A stretch of 64,000 nt of DNA from Janibacter melonis (GCF_020567375.1 NZ_JAJBZM010000001.1:663925-727924); one strand, 5' to 3'; shown: positions 17,805 to 30,821, numbered from the stretch's first letter. The notes: generated from the sequence alone by a model not told the origin. Made by a program: numbers and translations.

Positions 17805-19289
17805 GTGAGCGGGCTGCTGGTCACCGGGACCTCGTCGGACGCGGGCAAGTCGCTCGTCGTGACGGGGCTGTGCCGCGTGCTCGCGCGCCGTGGCCTGTCG
17901 GTCGCGCCCTACAAGGCGCAGAACATGTCGAACCACTCGATGGTGTGCCGCGACGGCTCGGAGATCGGACGGGCCCAGCACCTCCAGGCCCAGGCGGCCG
18001 GGGTCGAGGCCACCTCCGCGATGAACCCCGTGCTGCTCAAGCCGGGCAGCGACCGCCGCGCCCACGTCGTCGTCCGGGGCCGCCCCGCGGGCGAGCTGCG
18101 CGCCGGCGAGTACGCGACCGGTCGGGCCCATCTCGCACAGGCGGCCTTCGCCGCCTTCGAGGAGCTCGCGCAGACCTACGACGTCGTGGTGTGCGAGGGC
18201 GCGGGCTCGCCCGCCGAGATCAACCTGCGCGCCGGCGACTACGTCAACCTCGGCCTGGCCCAGCGCTTCGGGCTGCCGACGGTCCTCGTCGGCGACATCG
18301 ACCGCGGCGGCGTCCTCGCCGCCCTCTACGGCACGTGGGCGCTCGTCTCCGACGACGACCGGCCCCTGCTCGCCGCCTACCTCATCAACAAGTTCCGCGG
18401 CGACGCCTCCGTCCTGCAGCCCGGCCTCGAGGAGATCACCCGCCGGACCGGCATGCCCTCGCTCGGGGTGCTCCCGTGGCTGCACGACGTGTGGCTCGAC
18501 TCCGAGGACTCGCTGTCGATGGGCGCGTGGGGCGATGTCGACGACGGCGTGCCCGACGACGCCCGCCTGTCGGTCGCGGTCGTGCGCCTGCCGCGCACCT
18601 CCAACGGCACCGACGTCGACTCCCTCGCCGCGGAGCCCGGCGTCGACGTGCGCGTCACGGTCGACGCCGACCTCGCCCGCGAGGCCGACCTGCTCGTCCT
18701 GCCGGGCTCGCGAGCCACGACCTCCGACCTCGCCTGGCTGCGCCGCACCGGTCTGGCGGACGTCGTGCGCGACCGAGCCGCCCGCGGCGCCCCGGTGCTC
18801 GGCATCTGCGGCGGCTACCAGATGCTCCTCGACGAGATCGTCGACGACGGGGTTGAGGGCGACGGGACGGGGGGCGAAGGGGGTGCCCCCACCGTGTCCG
18901 TGGCAGGCCTGGGCCTGCTGCCCGGTCGCGTCGTCTTCTTCGAGGACAAGGTGCTCGACCGCCCCACCGGCCGCTGGCGCGGCCACGACGTCGAGGGCTA
19001 CGAGATCCACCACGGCGTCGTCACCCCCGAGGGCGGCGAGGACTTCCCAGGCGGTCACGCCGTCGGGCCGGTCATCGGCACGATCTGGCACGGCACCCTC
19101 GAGTGCGACGACTTCCGTCGCGAGCTGCTGCGCGAGGTCGCCACGACGACGGGGTCCCGGTGGGCCCCGCAGGCGGGGGCCTCCCCCTTCGCCGCCCGAC
19201 GCGAGCAGATGATCGGCGTGCTCGCCGACGCGATCGAGACCCACGTCGACGTCGACGCCGTCCTCGCCCTGGCCCAGGAGACCCGATGA
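17805..19289 (+). CDS. cobQ: Cobyric acid synthase
   Basis: A 494-aa glutamine-dependent amidase that amidates four carboxylates of adenosylcobyrinate diamide. The N-terminal dethiobiotin-synthetase-like domain has GTSSDAGKSLVV (residues 8-19) and YKAQNMSNHSMV. The C-terminal class I glutaminase domain has the nucleophile in GICGGYQML (Cys335) and EGYEIHHG. A poorly conserved Gly/Glu-rich loop near residues 347-363 contains one copy of the repeated octamer. GTG at 17805 follows a -10 box by eight bases. cobF overlaps its stop by four bases. Confidence 0.95.
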   Translation: MSGLLVTGTSSDAGKSLVVTGLCRVLARRGLSVAPYKAQNMSNHSMVCRDGSEIGRAQHLQAQAAGVEATSAMNPVLLKPGSDRRAHVVVRGRPAGELRAGEYATGRAHLAQAAFAAFEELAQTYDVVVCEGAGSPAEINLRAGDYVNLGLAQRFGLPTVLVGDIDRGGVLAALYGTWALVSDDDRPLLAAYLINKFRGDASVLQPGLEEITRRTGMPSLGVLPWLHDVWLDSEDSLSMGAWGDVDDGVPDDARLSVAVVRLPRTSNGTDVDSLAAEPGVDVRVTVDADLAREADLLVLPGSRATTSDLAWLRRTGLADVVRDRAARGAPVLGICGGYQMLLDEIVDDGVEGDGTGGEGGAPTVSVAGLGLLPGRVVFFEDKVLDRPTGRWRGHDVEGYEIHHGVVTPEGGEDFPGGHAVGPVIGTIWHGTLECDDFRRELLREVATTTGSRWAPQAGASPFAARREQMIGVLADAIETHVDVDAVLALAQETR

Positions 19290-20083
19290 GCACCCGCCGC
19301 ATCCACGTCATCGGCATCGGGGCCGGCTCCCCCGAGCACGTCACCGCCGAGGCCGCGAGCGCGCTCGCCGAGGTCGACGTCTTCCTCGTCGCCGACAAGG
19401 GCGAGACCAAGGACGAGCTCGTCGCGCTGCGCCGCTCGATCTGCGAGCGCTTCGTGCCCGCCGACCACCCCTACGAGGTCGTCGCGGTGCCCGACCCGCA
19501 GCGCGGTCCCGACGCCGCTCGCGACGGCGCGCAGTACGCGAAGGGGGTGGCCGACTGGCACGCCGCCCGCACCGAGGCGTACGTGCGTGTCGTCGAGGGG
19601 CTGCCGCCCGAGGCGGTCGTCGGCTTCCTCGTGTGGGGCGACCCGGCCTTCTACGACAGCACGATCCGGGTGGTCGACGCGATCGGCGAGCGGCTCGCGA
19701 CGACGGTGCGGGTCATCCCGGGGATCTCGGCCTTCCAGGCGCTGGCCGCCGCGCACGGCGTCGTCCTGCACAGGGTCGGCGAGCCCGTGCACATCACTAC
19801 GGGGCGTCGGCTCGTCGACGACTGGACCCGCGCGGGCGAGGCCGGGCTCGACCTCGGCACCGTCGTCGTCATGCTCGACGGGCACCTGCGCTGCCGCGAG
19901 CTCGTCGCCACCGCCCCCGCGACGACGATCCACTGGGGCGCCTACGTCGGCATGCCTCAGCAGGAGCTGCGCTCCGGCCGCCTCGACGAGGTGATCGACG
20001 AGGTCGTCGAGCTGCGGGCCCGGCTGCGCGCGGAGCACGGCTGGGTGATGGACGTGTACGCGCTCACGCCGGCTCGGCCCTAG
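19286..20083 (+). CDS. cobF: Precorrin-6A synthase (deacetylating)
   Basis: A 265-aa SAM-dependent tetrapyrrole methylase that methylates C-1 and releases acetate in the aerobic pathway. It begins MSTRRIHVIGIGAGSPEHVT (glycine-rich SAM loop), with FLVADKGETKDELVALRRSI, GFLVWGDPAFYDST and VIPGISAFQALAAAHG. The DKGE..K.EL region separates CobF from other methylases. ATG at 19286 overlaps the cobQ stop (ATGA). CobF marks the oxygen-dependent route. Confidence 0.9.
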   Translation: MSTRRIHVIGIGAGSPEHVTAEAASALAEVDVFLVADKGETKDELVALRRSICERFVPADHPYEVVAVPDPQRGPDAARDGAQYAKGVADWHAARTEAYVRVVEGLPPEAVVGFLVWGDPAFYDSTIRVVDAIGERLATTVRVIPGISAFQALAAAHGVVLHRVGEPVHITTGRRLVDDWTRAGEAGLDLGTVVVMLDGHLRCRELVATAPATTIHWGAYVGMPQQELRSGRLDEVIDEVVELRARLRAEHGWVMDVYALTPARP

Positions 20084-20128
20084 GTCTCGAGGCTCCTCGC
20101 TGCGCTCGTCGCACCTCGACCAGCGAAG
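20084..20128. repeat. Dispersed palindromic repeat (GGTCTCGAGGCT...CACCTCGACC type)
   Basis: Between the convergent cobF and bluB-cobT stops lies GTCTCGAGGCTCCTCGCTG followed by CGCTCGTCGCACCTCGACCAG. Its reverse complement matches the units of the tandem array at 63719-63852 (GCTGGTCGAGGTGCGAG and GCCTCGAGACC ends). Short and imperfectly palindromic; probably a mobile or recombining intergenic repeat. Confidence 0.6.
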
Positions 20129-20138
20129 CGGTGCAGGC

Positions 20139-21916
20139 TCAGCGGGTGCGGGCGGCGACGCGGCGCACGGCGAGTCCCTGGAGGACCAACGACGCGGCGA
20201 GGCAGGCACCGACCCCTTCGCCCGAGCGCAGCCGCAGCGCGAGCAACGGCTCGAGACCGAGCTCGCGCAGGACGAGCGCGTGGGCGCGCTCGCGGCTCAC
20301 GTGCCCCGCGAGCAGGTAGGCCTGCGCCGCCGGCTCGAGGCGTGACGCGACCAGCCCCGGCAGCGACCCGGCGAGGCCGTCGAGCACGACGGGCGCGCCT
20401 GCCGCGGCCGCACCGAGGGTGACCCCGGTGAGCAGCGCGATCTCCGGTCCGCCGAGGGCGGCGAGGAGGCGAAGGGGGTCGCGCTCCCCTGCGGTGCGGG
20501 CGAGAGCGGACGCGACGACCTCGCGCTTGCGCGCGACCATCGCGGCGTCCGAGCCGGAGCCCAGGCCGACGGCGTCCTGCGGCTCGAGGTCGAGCAGGGC
20601 GCAGGCGAGGGCGGCGGCCACCGTCGTGTTGCCGACGCCGACCTCGCCGAGGCACACCAGACCCCTCGAGCCCGCGGACCGCCCGATCTCACGGCCGGCG
20701 GCGAGCAGGTCCGCGACGTCGGTGTCGCTCATCGCGTCGGCCGTCGCGAGGTCACCGCGCACCCCGGCCGGGCGGGCGTCGTGGGCGCCGCGCACCGGCG
20801 CGGCGACCCCGGCGTCGACGGCGACCACGGCGAGCCCGGCACCCGCAGCGGTCGCGGCGCCGAGCGAGCTGCCGGCCACCGTCGCCGAGAGGACGTCGTG
20901 CGTCGTCTCGGACGGGTAGGCGCTCACGCCGAGCGAGGTCACCGCGTGGTCGGCCCCTGCGAGCACGAGAGTGCCGCCGACGACGTCGCCCGCCCCGACC
21001 GCGAGCACCCGGCTCAGGGCGCGGTCGAGCACGCCGAGCGACTCCGGCGGCGAGAGCAGCTCGTCGGCGGCGTCGGTCGCGCCGACGAGACGGTCGGGCT
21101 GCGGGCCGCGCAGGTGCGAGACGGGTCGGGCGGGCTCGCCCTCGTCGGCGGGCCAGCGCTCGCGCACGACCACCTCCTCCAGCGGCGCCCGACGCGACCA
21201 CGCCGCGCGCTCCAGCCCCGGTGACGGGGGCCGCTCGTCGGGCCAGCCGAGGCACAGCCAGCCGAGGGTGACAACGCCGTCGGGCAGGGCGAGCAGGTCG
21301 GCGAGCTCGTCGGGCTCGAAGAGGGTCACCCAGCCCATCCCGAGCCCGTGCGCGCGGGCGGTGAGCCACATGTTCTCCACCGCGGTCGCGCACGACCACA
21401 GGTCGGCGTCGGGGTAGGTCGCCCGGCCGAGGACTCCCCCGGCCGGGACGCGCCGGTCACACGCGACGACGACGCCGACCGGCGCCTCGCGCAGGCCCTC
21501 GAGCTTGAGGTCGAGCATGCGCGCCGCCCGCTCCGAGGACAGGTGGGCGGCCTGCTGCGCCCGGCACCGGTCGGCCATCGCCGCGGCCCGGTCCCGGGTG
21601 GCGGGGTCGGTGACGACGACGAAGCGCCAGGGCTGCGAGTGCCCGACGCTCGGCGCCCGGTGGCCGGCCTCGAGGACCGCGGTGAGCAGCTCCTCGGGCA
21701 CCAGGTCGGGTCGGAAGCGACGGATGTCACGGCGCCCGGCGACGACCGCGGCGAGCGCCTCGGTGACGTCCTCGCCCATCGCCCAGCCGGCGGGGTCCTC
21801 GCGCCGCTGCGCCGCGCTGCTGGTGTCGCCGATCGTCGGGACCGGTCGGGCGTAGCGCCCGGTCCCCCCTTCGCGACCCGTCACCGCGTCGCGCTCGGAC
21901 ACCCCTTCGCCCTCGG

Positions 21917-21920
<4 letters not shown>
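20139..21920 (-). CDS. BluB-CobT fusion: DMB synthase + nicotinate-nucleotide:DMB phosphoribosyltransferase
   Basis: A 593-aa two-domain enzyme that would make the lower ligand and attach ribose phosphate to it. Residues about 55-265 are BluB (flavin destructase/nitroreductase fold): GRRDIRRFRPDLVPEELL, APSVGHSQPWRFVV, ARAHGLGMGWVTLFEP and a GWPDERPP end. Residues about 290-593 are CobT: GGTLVLAGADHAVTSLGVSA, CLGEVGVGNTTVAAAL and the catalytic-glutamate region RLRSGEGVGACLAASLVL. GTG at 21920 overlaps the cobN stop (GTGA), so it is coupled to cobN and shares its riboswitch. The first 45 residues are unconserved; an inner start such as the ATG of MGEDVTEAL is possible. Confidence 0.9.
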
Positions 21921-25627
<3,707 letters not shown>

Positions 25628-25682
25628 GTCGGTGACTCCTCTGGCAGGGATCCGCGCCCCGCAGTCGAAGGGAGGGACCCAG

Positions 25683-25805
25683 ACGTGTCGTCCGGGCCGG
25701 CCGACCAGGCGTGTCTGACTCGCGAAGGGGATTCGCTCACAGTGGCGGGACCGTCCCGGAGTCGCACCGGGTTCCGCGCAGATCGACCGAGACGCACCCT
25801 ACCGG
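25683..25805 (-). ncRNA. Cobalamin riboswitch upstream of cobN
   Basis: On the minus strand the leader contains GCGGAACCCGGTGCGACTCC, then GGTCCCGCCACTGTGA and further on GAGTCAGACACGCC. These are the conserved core blocks of the cobalamin aptamer (GGAA-CCGGTG-GA-TCCGG, CCCGCxACTGT, GCCAGAC-type). It lies 55-180 bases upstream of the cobN start. Boundaries are approximate. Likely represses cobN and bluB-cobT when adenosylcobalamin binds. Confidence 0.92.
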
Positions 25806-25888
25806 GGTCGTCCGATGACCTCGCGAGGCGCGTCCGTGAGGGCCGTCGGGCGGCCCCCGGGGCATCGGCGGGAGGTCGGGGCGACGCG

Positions 25889-25894
25889 TAGGCT
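25889..25894 (+). promoter_or_regulatory. -10 box (TAGGCT) of likely leaderless cobG operon
   Basis: TAGGCT ends 8 nt before the GTG of cobG, leaving no room for a leader or ribosome site. The cobG operon therefore appears not to carry its own riboswitch even though the divergent cobN does. Confidence 0.5.
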
Positions 25895-25902
25895 GCACCG
25901 CC

Positions 25903-27030
25903 GTGACCACCCGATCGCCTGCTCGCGACGGCGCCGACCGGTGCCCGGGGCTGCTCTCGCCCTTCGTCTCGGCGGACGGCGCGATGGTGCGGCTGCGGGT
26001 GCCCGGCGGACGCATGAGCGCTGCCGATCTCGTCGAGATCTCCTCTCTCGCAGGCAGATTCGGTGACCCGGAGGTCACGCTCACCTCGCGCGGCAGCCTC
26101 CAGCTGCGCGGCCTGCCGAGCCCGCTCCCCCGCGAGCTCGTCACCGCGATCGGCGCGCTCGGACTCGTCCCGTCGGCGGCGCACGACAAGGCACGCAACG
26201 TCGTCGCCGACCCTGCCCCCGCCCTCGACGACCTCGTCCACGAGCTCGACGAGGCGCTGCTCGCCGACGACGCGCTCGCCACCCTGCCCGGGCGCTTCTT
26301 GCTCGCCGCCGCCGCGCCCGGCGGGGCCGTGCTCGGCGAGCCGTGGGACGTCGCGGTCGTCGACGAGGGGGCGAGCGCGCGCGTGCTCGTCGACGGTCGC
26401 GCCCTCGTCGTGCCCCGCGCGGACGCCGCGACGACCGTCCTCGACGTCGCGCGCCGCTTCCTCTCCGTCCGCGGGGGCGAGCGGGTCTGGAACGTCCGCG
26501 ACCTGCCCGCCGAGGACCGGGCGACCCTGCTGCCGGGGGGCTCCCCCTTCGCCGTCGACGTCGCGCCGCCCCCGGCCGCCGGCCCGCTCGGCGAGGACCT
26601 CGTCGCGCTCGTGCCGCTGGGCCTGCTCACCCCCGCCGTGGCCGCCGCGCTGGCGAGGTCTCGAGGCTCGGCCGCGGACGGCCTCGCACCTCCCCTGCGG
26701 ATCACCCCGTGGCGCTCGGTCTTCGTCCCGGGAGGCGCTGCGCGCGCCGGTGAGCTCGCCGCCGCCGGCCTCGTCGTCTCCGCCGGCTCGCCGTGGGCGG
26801 TGCTCACCGCCTGCGCCGGGGCTCCCGCCTGCGCCCGCACGACGACGCCGACCCGCGAGCTGGCCCGCGCGGCGGGGACCCTCGTCGACCCCCTCGGCCC
26901 GCCTGTCCACGTCATCGGCTGCGACCGGGCGTGCGGCCACCCCGCTCGCCCCCACACGACCGCGCTCGACCCGACCTGCGCCGGCGACGTCGTCCGTGCG
27001 CAGCGCCGCACCCCTGAGGAGCCCACGTGA
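25903..27030 (+). CDS. cobG: Precorrin-3B synthase CobG
   Basis: A 375-aa member of the nitrite/sulfite reductase ferredoxin-like family; the enzyme hydroxylates C-20 and forms the gamma-lactone with O2, preparing ring contraction. The N-terminal half shows EVTLTSRGSLQLRGLP. The C-terminal half has CAGAPACARTTTPTREL and GCDRACGHP, the 4Fe-4S cysteine pattern. A segment near 26657-26695 (RSRGSAADGLAPP) is encoded by DNA resembling a dispersed repeat of this genome, apparently in frame. GTG at 25903. Its stop overlaps the cobH start. Confidence 0.9.
   Translation: MTTRSPARDGADRCPGLLSPFVSADGAMVRLRVPGGRMSAADLVEISSLAGRFGDPEVTLTSRGSLQLRGLPSPLPRELVTAIGALGLVPSAAHDKARNVVADPAPALDDLVHELDEALLADDALATLPGRFLLAAAAPGGAVLGEPWDVAVVDEGASARVLVDGRALVVPRADAATTVLDVARRFLSVRGGERVWNVRDLPAEDRATLLPGGSPFAVDVAPPPAAGPLGEDLVALVPLGLLTPAVAAALARSRGSAADGLAPPLRITPWRSVFVPGGAARAGELAAAGLVVSAGSPWAVLTACAGAPACARTTTPTRELARAAGTLVDPLGPPVHVIGCDRACGHPARPHTTALDPTCAGDVVRAQRRTPEEPT
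26655..26695. repeat. Repeat-like palindromic segment inside cobG
   Basis: GGTCTCGAGGCTCGGCC, then GGCCTCGCACCTC, resembles the ends of the dispersed repeat at 20084 and 63719. It falls between the two halves of CobG and keeps the frame. Similarity is partial, so chance or shared codon use is possible. Confidence 0.35.
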
Positions 27031-27695
27031 CCACCCTTCGCCGACCGACCCGGCGTCACGACTACGTGACCGACGGCCAGGAGATCTACCGGCGCTCCTT
27101 CGCGATGATCCGCGAGGAGACCGACGTCTCCGGGCTGCCCGCAAGCCTGCACGGTGCCGCGGTGCGCATCGTCCACGCCGCCGGGGACGTCGAGATCACC
27201 CGTGACATCGCCGCGCACCCCGAGGTCGCGACGGCGACGCTCGCCGCGCTCGTCGCCGGGGCACCCGTGCTCACCGACAGCAACATGCTCGCCTCGGGCG
27301 TCACCCGCCGGCGGCTGCCCGCCGACAACGACGTCGTGTGCACACTGCGCGACGAGCGCGTGCCGGGGCTCGCCGCGGCCTGGGAGACCACCCGCGCCGC
27401 CGCCGCCGTCTCGTTGTGGGAGGACCGGCTCAAGGGCGCTGTCGTCGCGATCGGCAACGCCCCGACCGCGCTCTTCCACCTGCTCGAGATGCTCGCCGAC
27501 GGCGCGCCCCGGCCGGCGGCGATCATCGGGATGCCCGTGGGCTTCGTCGGCTCCACCGAGTCGAAGGTCGCGCTCGCCGAGCACGACCTGCCCGGCGGGC
27601 CGGTGCCGTGGCTCGTCGTCCACGGGCGTCGCGGCGGCTCGGCCATGGCGGCCGCGGCCCTCAACGCGCTCGCCAACCCGGACGAGCTCGCATGA
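27027..27695 (+). CDS. cobH: Precorrin-8X methylmutase
   Basis: A 222-aa enzyme that moves the C-11 methyl group to C-12, giving hydrogenobyrinate. The catalytic histidine is in RIVHAAGDVEI (about residue 50). APVLTDSNMLASGV, AIGNAPTALFHLLEM and GMPVGFVGSTESK are diagnostic CobH/CbiC blocks. GTG at 27027 overlaps the cobG stop by four bases, and the next gene overlaps its own stop, so cobG-cobH-cobIJ are coupled. Confidence 0.95.
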   Translation: MTTLRRPTRRHDYVTDGQEIYRRSFAMIREETDVSGLPASLHGAAVRIVHAAGDVEITRDIAAHPEVATATLAALVAGAPVLTDSNMLASGVTRRRLPADNDVVCTLRDERVPGLAAAWETTRAAAAVSLWEDRLKGAVVAIGNAPTALFHLLEMLADGAPRPAAIIGMPVGFVGSTESKVALAEHDLPGGPVPWLVVHGRRGGSAMAAAALNALANPDELA

Positions 27696-29248
27696 GCGAG
27701 GAGGCGCGGGGGCGCTTCTACGGCGTGGGGATCGGGCCCGGCGACCCCGAGCTCGTCACCCTCAAGGCCGCCCGGGTCATCGCCGAGGCCGACGTCGTGG
27801 CGTACCACGCGGGCACCGGCAAGCAGTCGATGGCGCGCTCCATCGCCGCCGACCTCATCCCCGAGGGGGTGCTCGAGGAAGAGCTGCGCTACCCCGTGAC
27901 GACGGGCTTCACCGACCACCCGCGGGGCTACTACGGCGCGCTCTCGGACTTCTACGACGAGTGCGCCGACCGCCTCGAGGCGCACCTGGCCGCCGGGCGC
28001 TCGGTCGTCGTCCTCGCCGTCGGCGACCCCCTCTTCTTCGGGTCCTTCATGTACGTCCACGACCGGCTCAGCCCGCGCTACCGGACCGAGGTCGTGCCCG
28101 GGATCACCGCGCTGTCGGCGGCCACCGCCGCGGTCGCCACCGGCCTGTGCCGGCACGAGGACACCCTCACGGTGCTGCCCGGCACGCTCGCCGTGCCCGA
28201 GCTCGCCCGTCGGCTCGCGGACACCGACGCGGCGATCATCATGAAGCTCGGGCGGACCTTCGCCGGGGTGCGCGAGGCGCTGCGCCAGGCGGGGGTGCTC
28301 GAGCGCGCGGTCTACGTCGAGCGCGCGTCCGGCCCGGGCCAGGTCGTCCTGCCCGCGGCGGAGGTCGACGAGGGCCGGGTGCCGTACATGTCGCTCGTCG
28401 TCGTGCCCGGCGAGGGGCTGCGCGACGACGCGGCCGGTCGGGCCGCGGACTTCGCCCGGCTGACAGCCGGGTCGCCCGAGTTGGCGGACACCCCTTCGTC
28501 GCCGGGCACGGTCCACGTCGTCGGGCTCGGCCCCGGCCCGGACCACTGGCTCACCCCGCAGGCCTCGCAGGTGCTCGCCGAGGTCGACCACGTCGTCGGC
28601 TACGCGCCCTACGTCGCCCGGGTGCCGCAGCGCGAGGGCCTGACCCGTCACCCGTCGGGCAACTCCGTCGAGGTCGACCGCGGCCGGCTGTGCCTCGACC
28701 TGGCCCGGCGCGGGGAGCACGTGGCGCTCGTATCCGGCGGCGACGCCGGGGTCTTCGGCATGGCGACGGCGCTCTTCGAGGCGCGGGAGGCGGCGCTGCT
28801 CGAGGACGAGGGCTTCGGGCACGTGCCGGTGCACGTCGTGCCCGGGGTCACCGCCGCGCACGCCGCGAGCGCGCTCGTCGGCGCGGTGCTCGGCGGCGAC
28901 CACGCCCTGGTCAACCTCAGCGACAACCTCAAGCCGTGGGAGATCCTCGCCGACCGGCTCACCGCGCTCGTCACGCGCGACATCAGCGTCGCGCTCTACA
29001 ACCCGCGCTCGCGCTCGCGCCCCGACACCCTCGGCGCCGCGCGCGACCTGCTCGTCGACGCCGTCGGCCCGGACCGGGTCGTCGTCGTCGCCCGCCACGT
29101 GGGTCGCGAGGAGGAGTCGGTGACGGTGACGACCCTGGGCGGTCTCGACGTCGACGCCGTCGACATGGGCTGCCTCGTCGTCGTCGGGGCCTCGACGACC
29201 CGGGTCGACGACGACGGGCGGGTCTGGACCCCGCGCTCGATCGGCTGA
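27692..29248 (+). CDS. cobIJ: CobI-CobJ fusion: precorrin-2 C20- and precorrin-3B C17-methyltransferase
   Basis: A 518-aa fusion of two tetrapyrrole methylases, as in mycobacteria. Residues about 1-255 are CobI (FYGVGIGPGDPELVTLKAAR, VLAVGDPLFFGSFMYV, VVPGITALSAATA). Residues about 270-518 are CobJ (VHVVGLGPGPDHWLTPQA, LVSGGDAGVFGMATALFE, HVVPGVTAAHAASALVGA, YNPRSRSRP). A short Pro/Ser linker joins them. The enzyme adds the C-20 methyl and later the C-17 methyl with ring contraction. ATG at 27692 overlaps the cobH stop. It ends four bases short of the convergent thioesterase gene. Confidence 0.95.
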   Translation: MSEEARGRFYGVGIGPGDPELVTLKAARVIAEADVVAYHAGTGKQSMARSIAADLIPEGVLEEELRYPVTTGFTDHPRGYYGALSDFYDECADRLEAHLAAGRSVVVLAVGDPLFFGSFMYVHDRLSPRYRTEVVPGITALSAATAAVATGLCRHEDTLTVLPGTLAVPELARRLADTDAAIIMKLGRTFAGVREALRQAGVLERAVYVERASGPGQVVLPAAEVDEGRVPYMSLVVVPGEGLRDDAAGRAADFARLTAGSPELADTPSSPGTVHVVGLGPGPDHWLTPQASQVLAEVDHVVGYAPYVARVPQREGLTRHPSGNSVEVDRGRLCLDLARRGEHVALVSGGDAGVFGMATALFEAREAALLEDEGFGHVPVHVVPGVTAAHAASALVGAVLGGDHALVNLSDNLKPWEILADRLTALVTRDISVALYNPRSRSRPDTLGAARDLLVDAVGPDRVVVVARHVGREEESVTVTTLGGLDVDAVDMGCLVVVGASTTRVDDDGRVWTPRSIG

Positions 29249-29252
29249 GCCC

Positions 29253-29810
29253 TCAGGCCCAGAAGGGCGGAGGTCCTGCCGGTGCGTCCGCACGCGGCGA
29301 GGGCAGCCGCGCGCCGTCTCCCCACCCCTTCGCCCAGGTCGGCAGCGCCGAGGGCGGCGGCTCGACCCGCAGGAGGGACCACAGCCGGTCGGTGTCGACC
29401 CCGCGACCGCGCTGGAGGAATCGCATCCGCACGAGCGCCTGCGCGCACACCTGGCCGTCGACGACGAAGCGCTGCTCGAAGGTCACGCTCACGCGGTCCC
29501 ACCCCGCCACCGCGCTGTGCAGCTCGAAGGCCTGGAGCGGCCGCAGCGACGTGCGGAAGGTGATCGTCTCCTGCATGACGACCGGCGAGAGGCGGTGCCG
29601 CAGCTGCGCGCGCGCCCACCCCGAGCGCACGGCGAGGTCGAGCCGGCCGAGGTCGGCGATCGAGAGGTAGACGCCGTTGTTCATGTGCCCGGCGAGGTCG
29701 ATGTCGTTGAGCAGCACCCGCAGCGGCAGGACGGCGTGCTCCCCCGGGCCGACGGGTCCGCGACGCCGGGCGGTCGTGACGGTCCAGGCGGTGCGCAGCA
29801 GGCGGTTCAA
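29253..29810 (-). CDS. Hotdog-fold thioesterase-like protein
   Basis: A 185-aa protein with the 4HBT-like pattern LRVLLNDIDLAGHMNNGVYL near residues 30-50, where the Asp and Asn-Asn-Gly fit acyl-CoA thioesterases of the YbgC/THEM6 group, and FRTSLRPLQAFELHSAV in the next strands. The C-terminal 40 residues are Pro/Ala-rich. The TTG start at 29810 gives MNRLLRTAWTV; no better start is seen. It is set in the B12 region but has no obvious role there. Its 5-prime side abuts the second two-hairpin element. Confidence 0.7.
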   Translation of the reverse strand: MNRLLRTAWTVTTARRRGPVGPGEHAVLPLRVLLNDIDLAGHMNNGVYLSIADLGRLDLAVRSGWARAQLRHRLSPVVMQETITFRTSLRPLQAFELHSAVAGWDRVSVTFEQRFVVDGQVCAQALVRMRFLQRGRGVDTDRLWSLLRVEPPPSALPTWAKGWGDGARLPSPRADAPAGPPPFWA

Positions 29811-29883
29811 CTCACGGTCCTCGGGTGGGTGGCGGGGCGGGAGCCATCCTCCCCCGAGCCCCGTGCCGACCCGCGCGCGGGGC

Positions 29884-29975
29884 GCTCAGCAAGAGTTACC
29901 CCTGGTGAGCAGGAGTCTCGTACTCATGCTCAGCGGGGGTTTATCGGGTCACCCGAGAAACCTGGGGCGGGTGGG
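29884..29975. repeat. Two-hairpin intergenic element, copy 2
   Basis: Same orientation as copy 1 at 17030. Hairpin one pairs ACCCCTGGTGAGCA (29898-29911) with TGCTCAGCGGGGGT (29927-29940), with one mismatch and one wobble and an inner GAGT-CTCGT-ACTC. Hairpin two is GGTTTATCGGGT-C-ACCCGAGAAACC. Here it lies between the thioesterase start and the cobM stop. Confidence 0.75.
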
Positions 29976-30025
29976 ACTCTGGGGTGGGTGGGACTCTGGG
30001 GCGGGTGGGGCGGGTGGGACTCGGG
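29964..30025. repeat. G-rich short tandem repeat
   Basis: Units of GGGCGGGTGGGACTCTG and shorter variants repeat about three to four times. Runs of three or four G could form quadruplex-like structure on the plus strand. It sits between the two-hairpin element and the cobM stop, ending in a copy of CGAAGGGG (30028-30035). Confidence 0.6.
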
Positions 30026-30035
30026 GGCGAAGGGG

Positions 30036-30821
30036 TCAGCGGAGGCCGCCGTCCTCGGCCGCCCGGGCCGCGGCGGAGGGGCCGGCCGCGCGCAGCCGCG
30101 AGTAGAGGTGCGACTCGACGAAGCCCTCGGCCCGCAGGGCCCACCCGACGAGGACGACCGCGGCCTGGCGGATGTCGTGCGCCTCGACCTGGTCGGCGAT
30201 GTCGGCGAGGGTCCCGTGCAGCACGAGCTCCTCGGGCTGCTCGACGCGGTAGGCGACGACGACGGGGCAGTCCTCGCCGTAGTGCACGGCGCAGCGCTGC
30301 GCGAGCTCGCGCACCCGCCGCACGGCGAGGTGGAGCGCGAGGGTCGCGCCGGTCGCGGCGAAGGCCTCGAGGCTCTCGCCCGTCGGCATCGCCGTCGAGT
30401 CGCGCTGGGCGCGGGTGAGCACGACCGACTGCGCGACCTCGGGCACCGTGAGCTCGCGCCCGATCCGGGCGGCGGTCGCCGCGTAGGCCGCGACCCCGGG
30501 CGTGACGTCCCACGGCACGCCCGCGGCGTCGAGGCGGCGGGTCTGCTCGGCGAGCGCCGAGTAGACGGACGGGTCGCCGGAGCACAGCCGGGCGACGTCC
30601 TCGCCGCGCCCGTGCGCCGCGACGACCTCGGCGACGATCGAGTCGAGGTCGAGGTCCTGGGTGTCGACGAGACGCGCGTCGTCGGGGCAGTGCTCGAGCA
30701 CGGCGGCGTCGAGATAGCTGCCCGCGTAGAGGCACAGCCGGCTCTGCGCGAGGAGCCGGGTCGCCCGCAGCGTGAGCAGGTCGGCGGCACCGGGGCCGGC
30801 GCCGATGAAGTGGACGGTCAT
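30036..30821 (-). CDS. cobM: Precorrin-4 C11-methyltransferase
   Basis: A 261-aa SAM-dependent methylase acting after ring contraction. MTVHFIGAGPGAADLLTLRA is the SAM-binding start, with LYAGSYLDAAVLEHCP, RLCSGDPSVYSALAEQ, VTPGVAAYAATAARIG and LTRAQRDSTAMPTGESLEAF, all CobM/CbiF blocks. ATG at 30821 overlaps the cobL stop by four bases (ATGA); a longer in-frame ORF upstream is a shadow of cobL. The last 20 residues are Ala-rich and unconserved. Confidence 0.94.
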   Translation of the reverse strand: MTVHFIGAGPGAADLLTLRATRLLAQSRLCLYAGSYLDAAVLEHCPDDARLVDTQDLDLDSIVAEVVAAHGRGEDVARLCSGDPSVYSALAEQTRRLDAAGVPWDVTPGVAAYAATAARIGRELTVPEVAQSVVLTRAQRDSTAMPTGESLEAFAATGATLALHLAVRRVRELAQRCAVHYGEDCPVVVAYRVEQPEELVLHGTLADIADQVEAHDIRQAAVVLVGWALRAEGFVESHLYSRLRAAGPSAAARAAEDGGLR

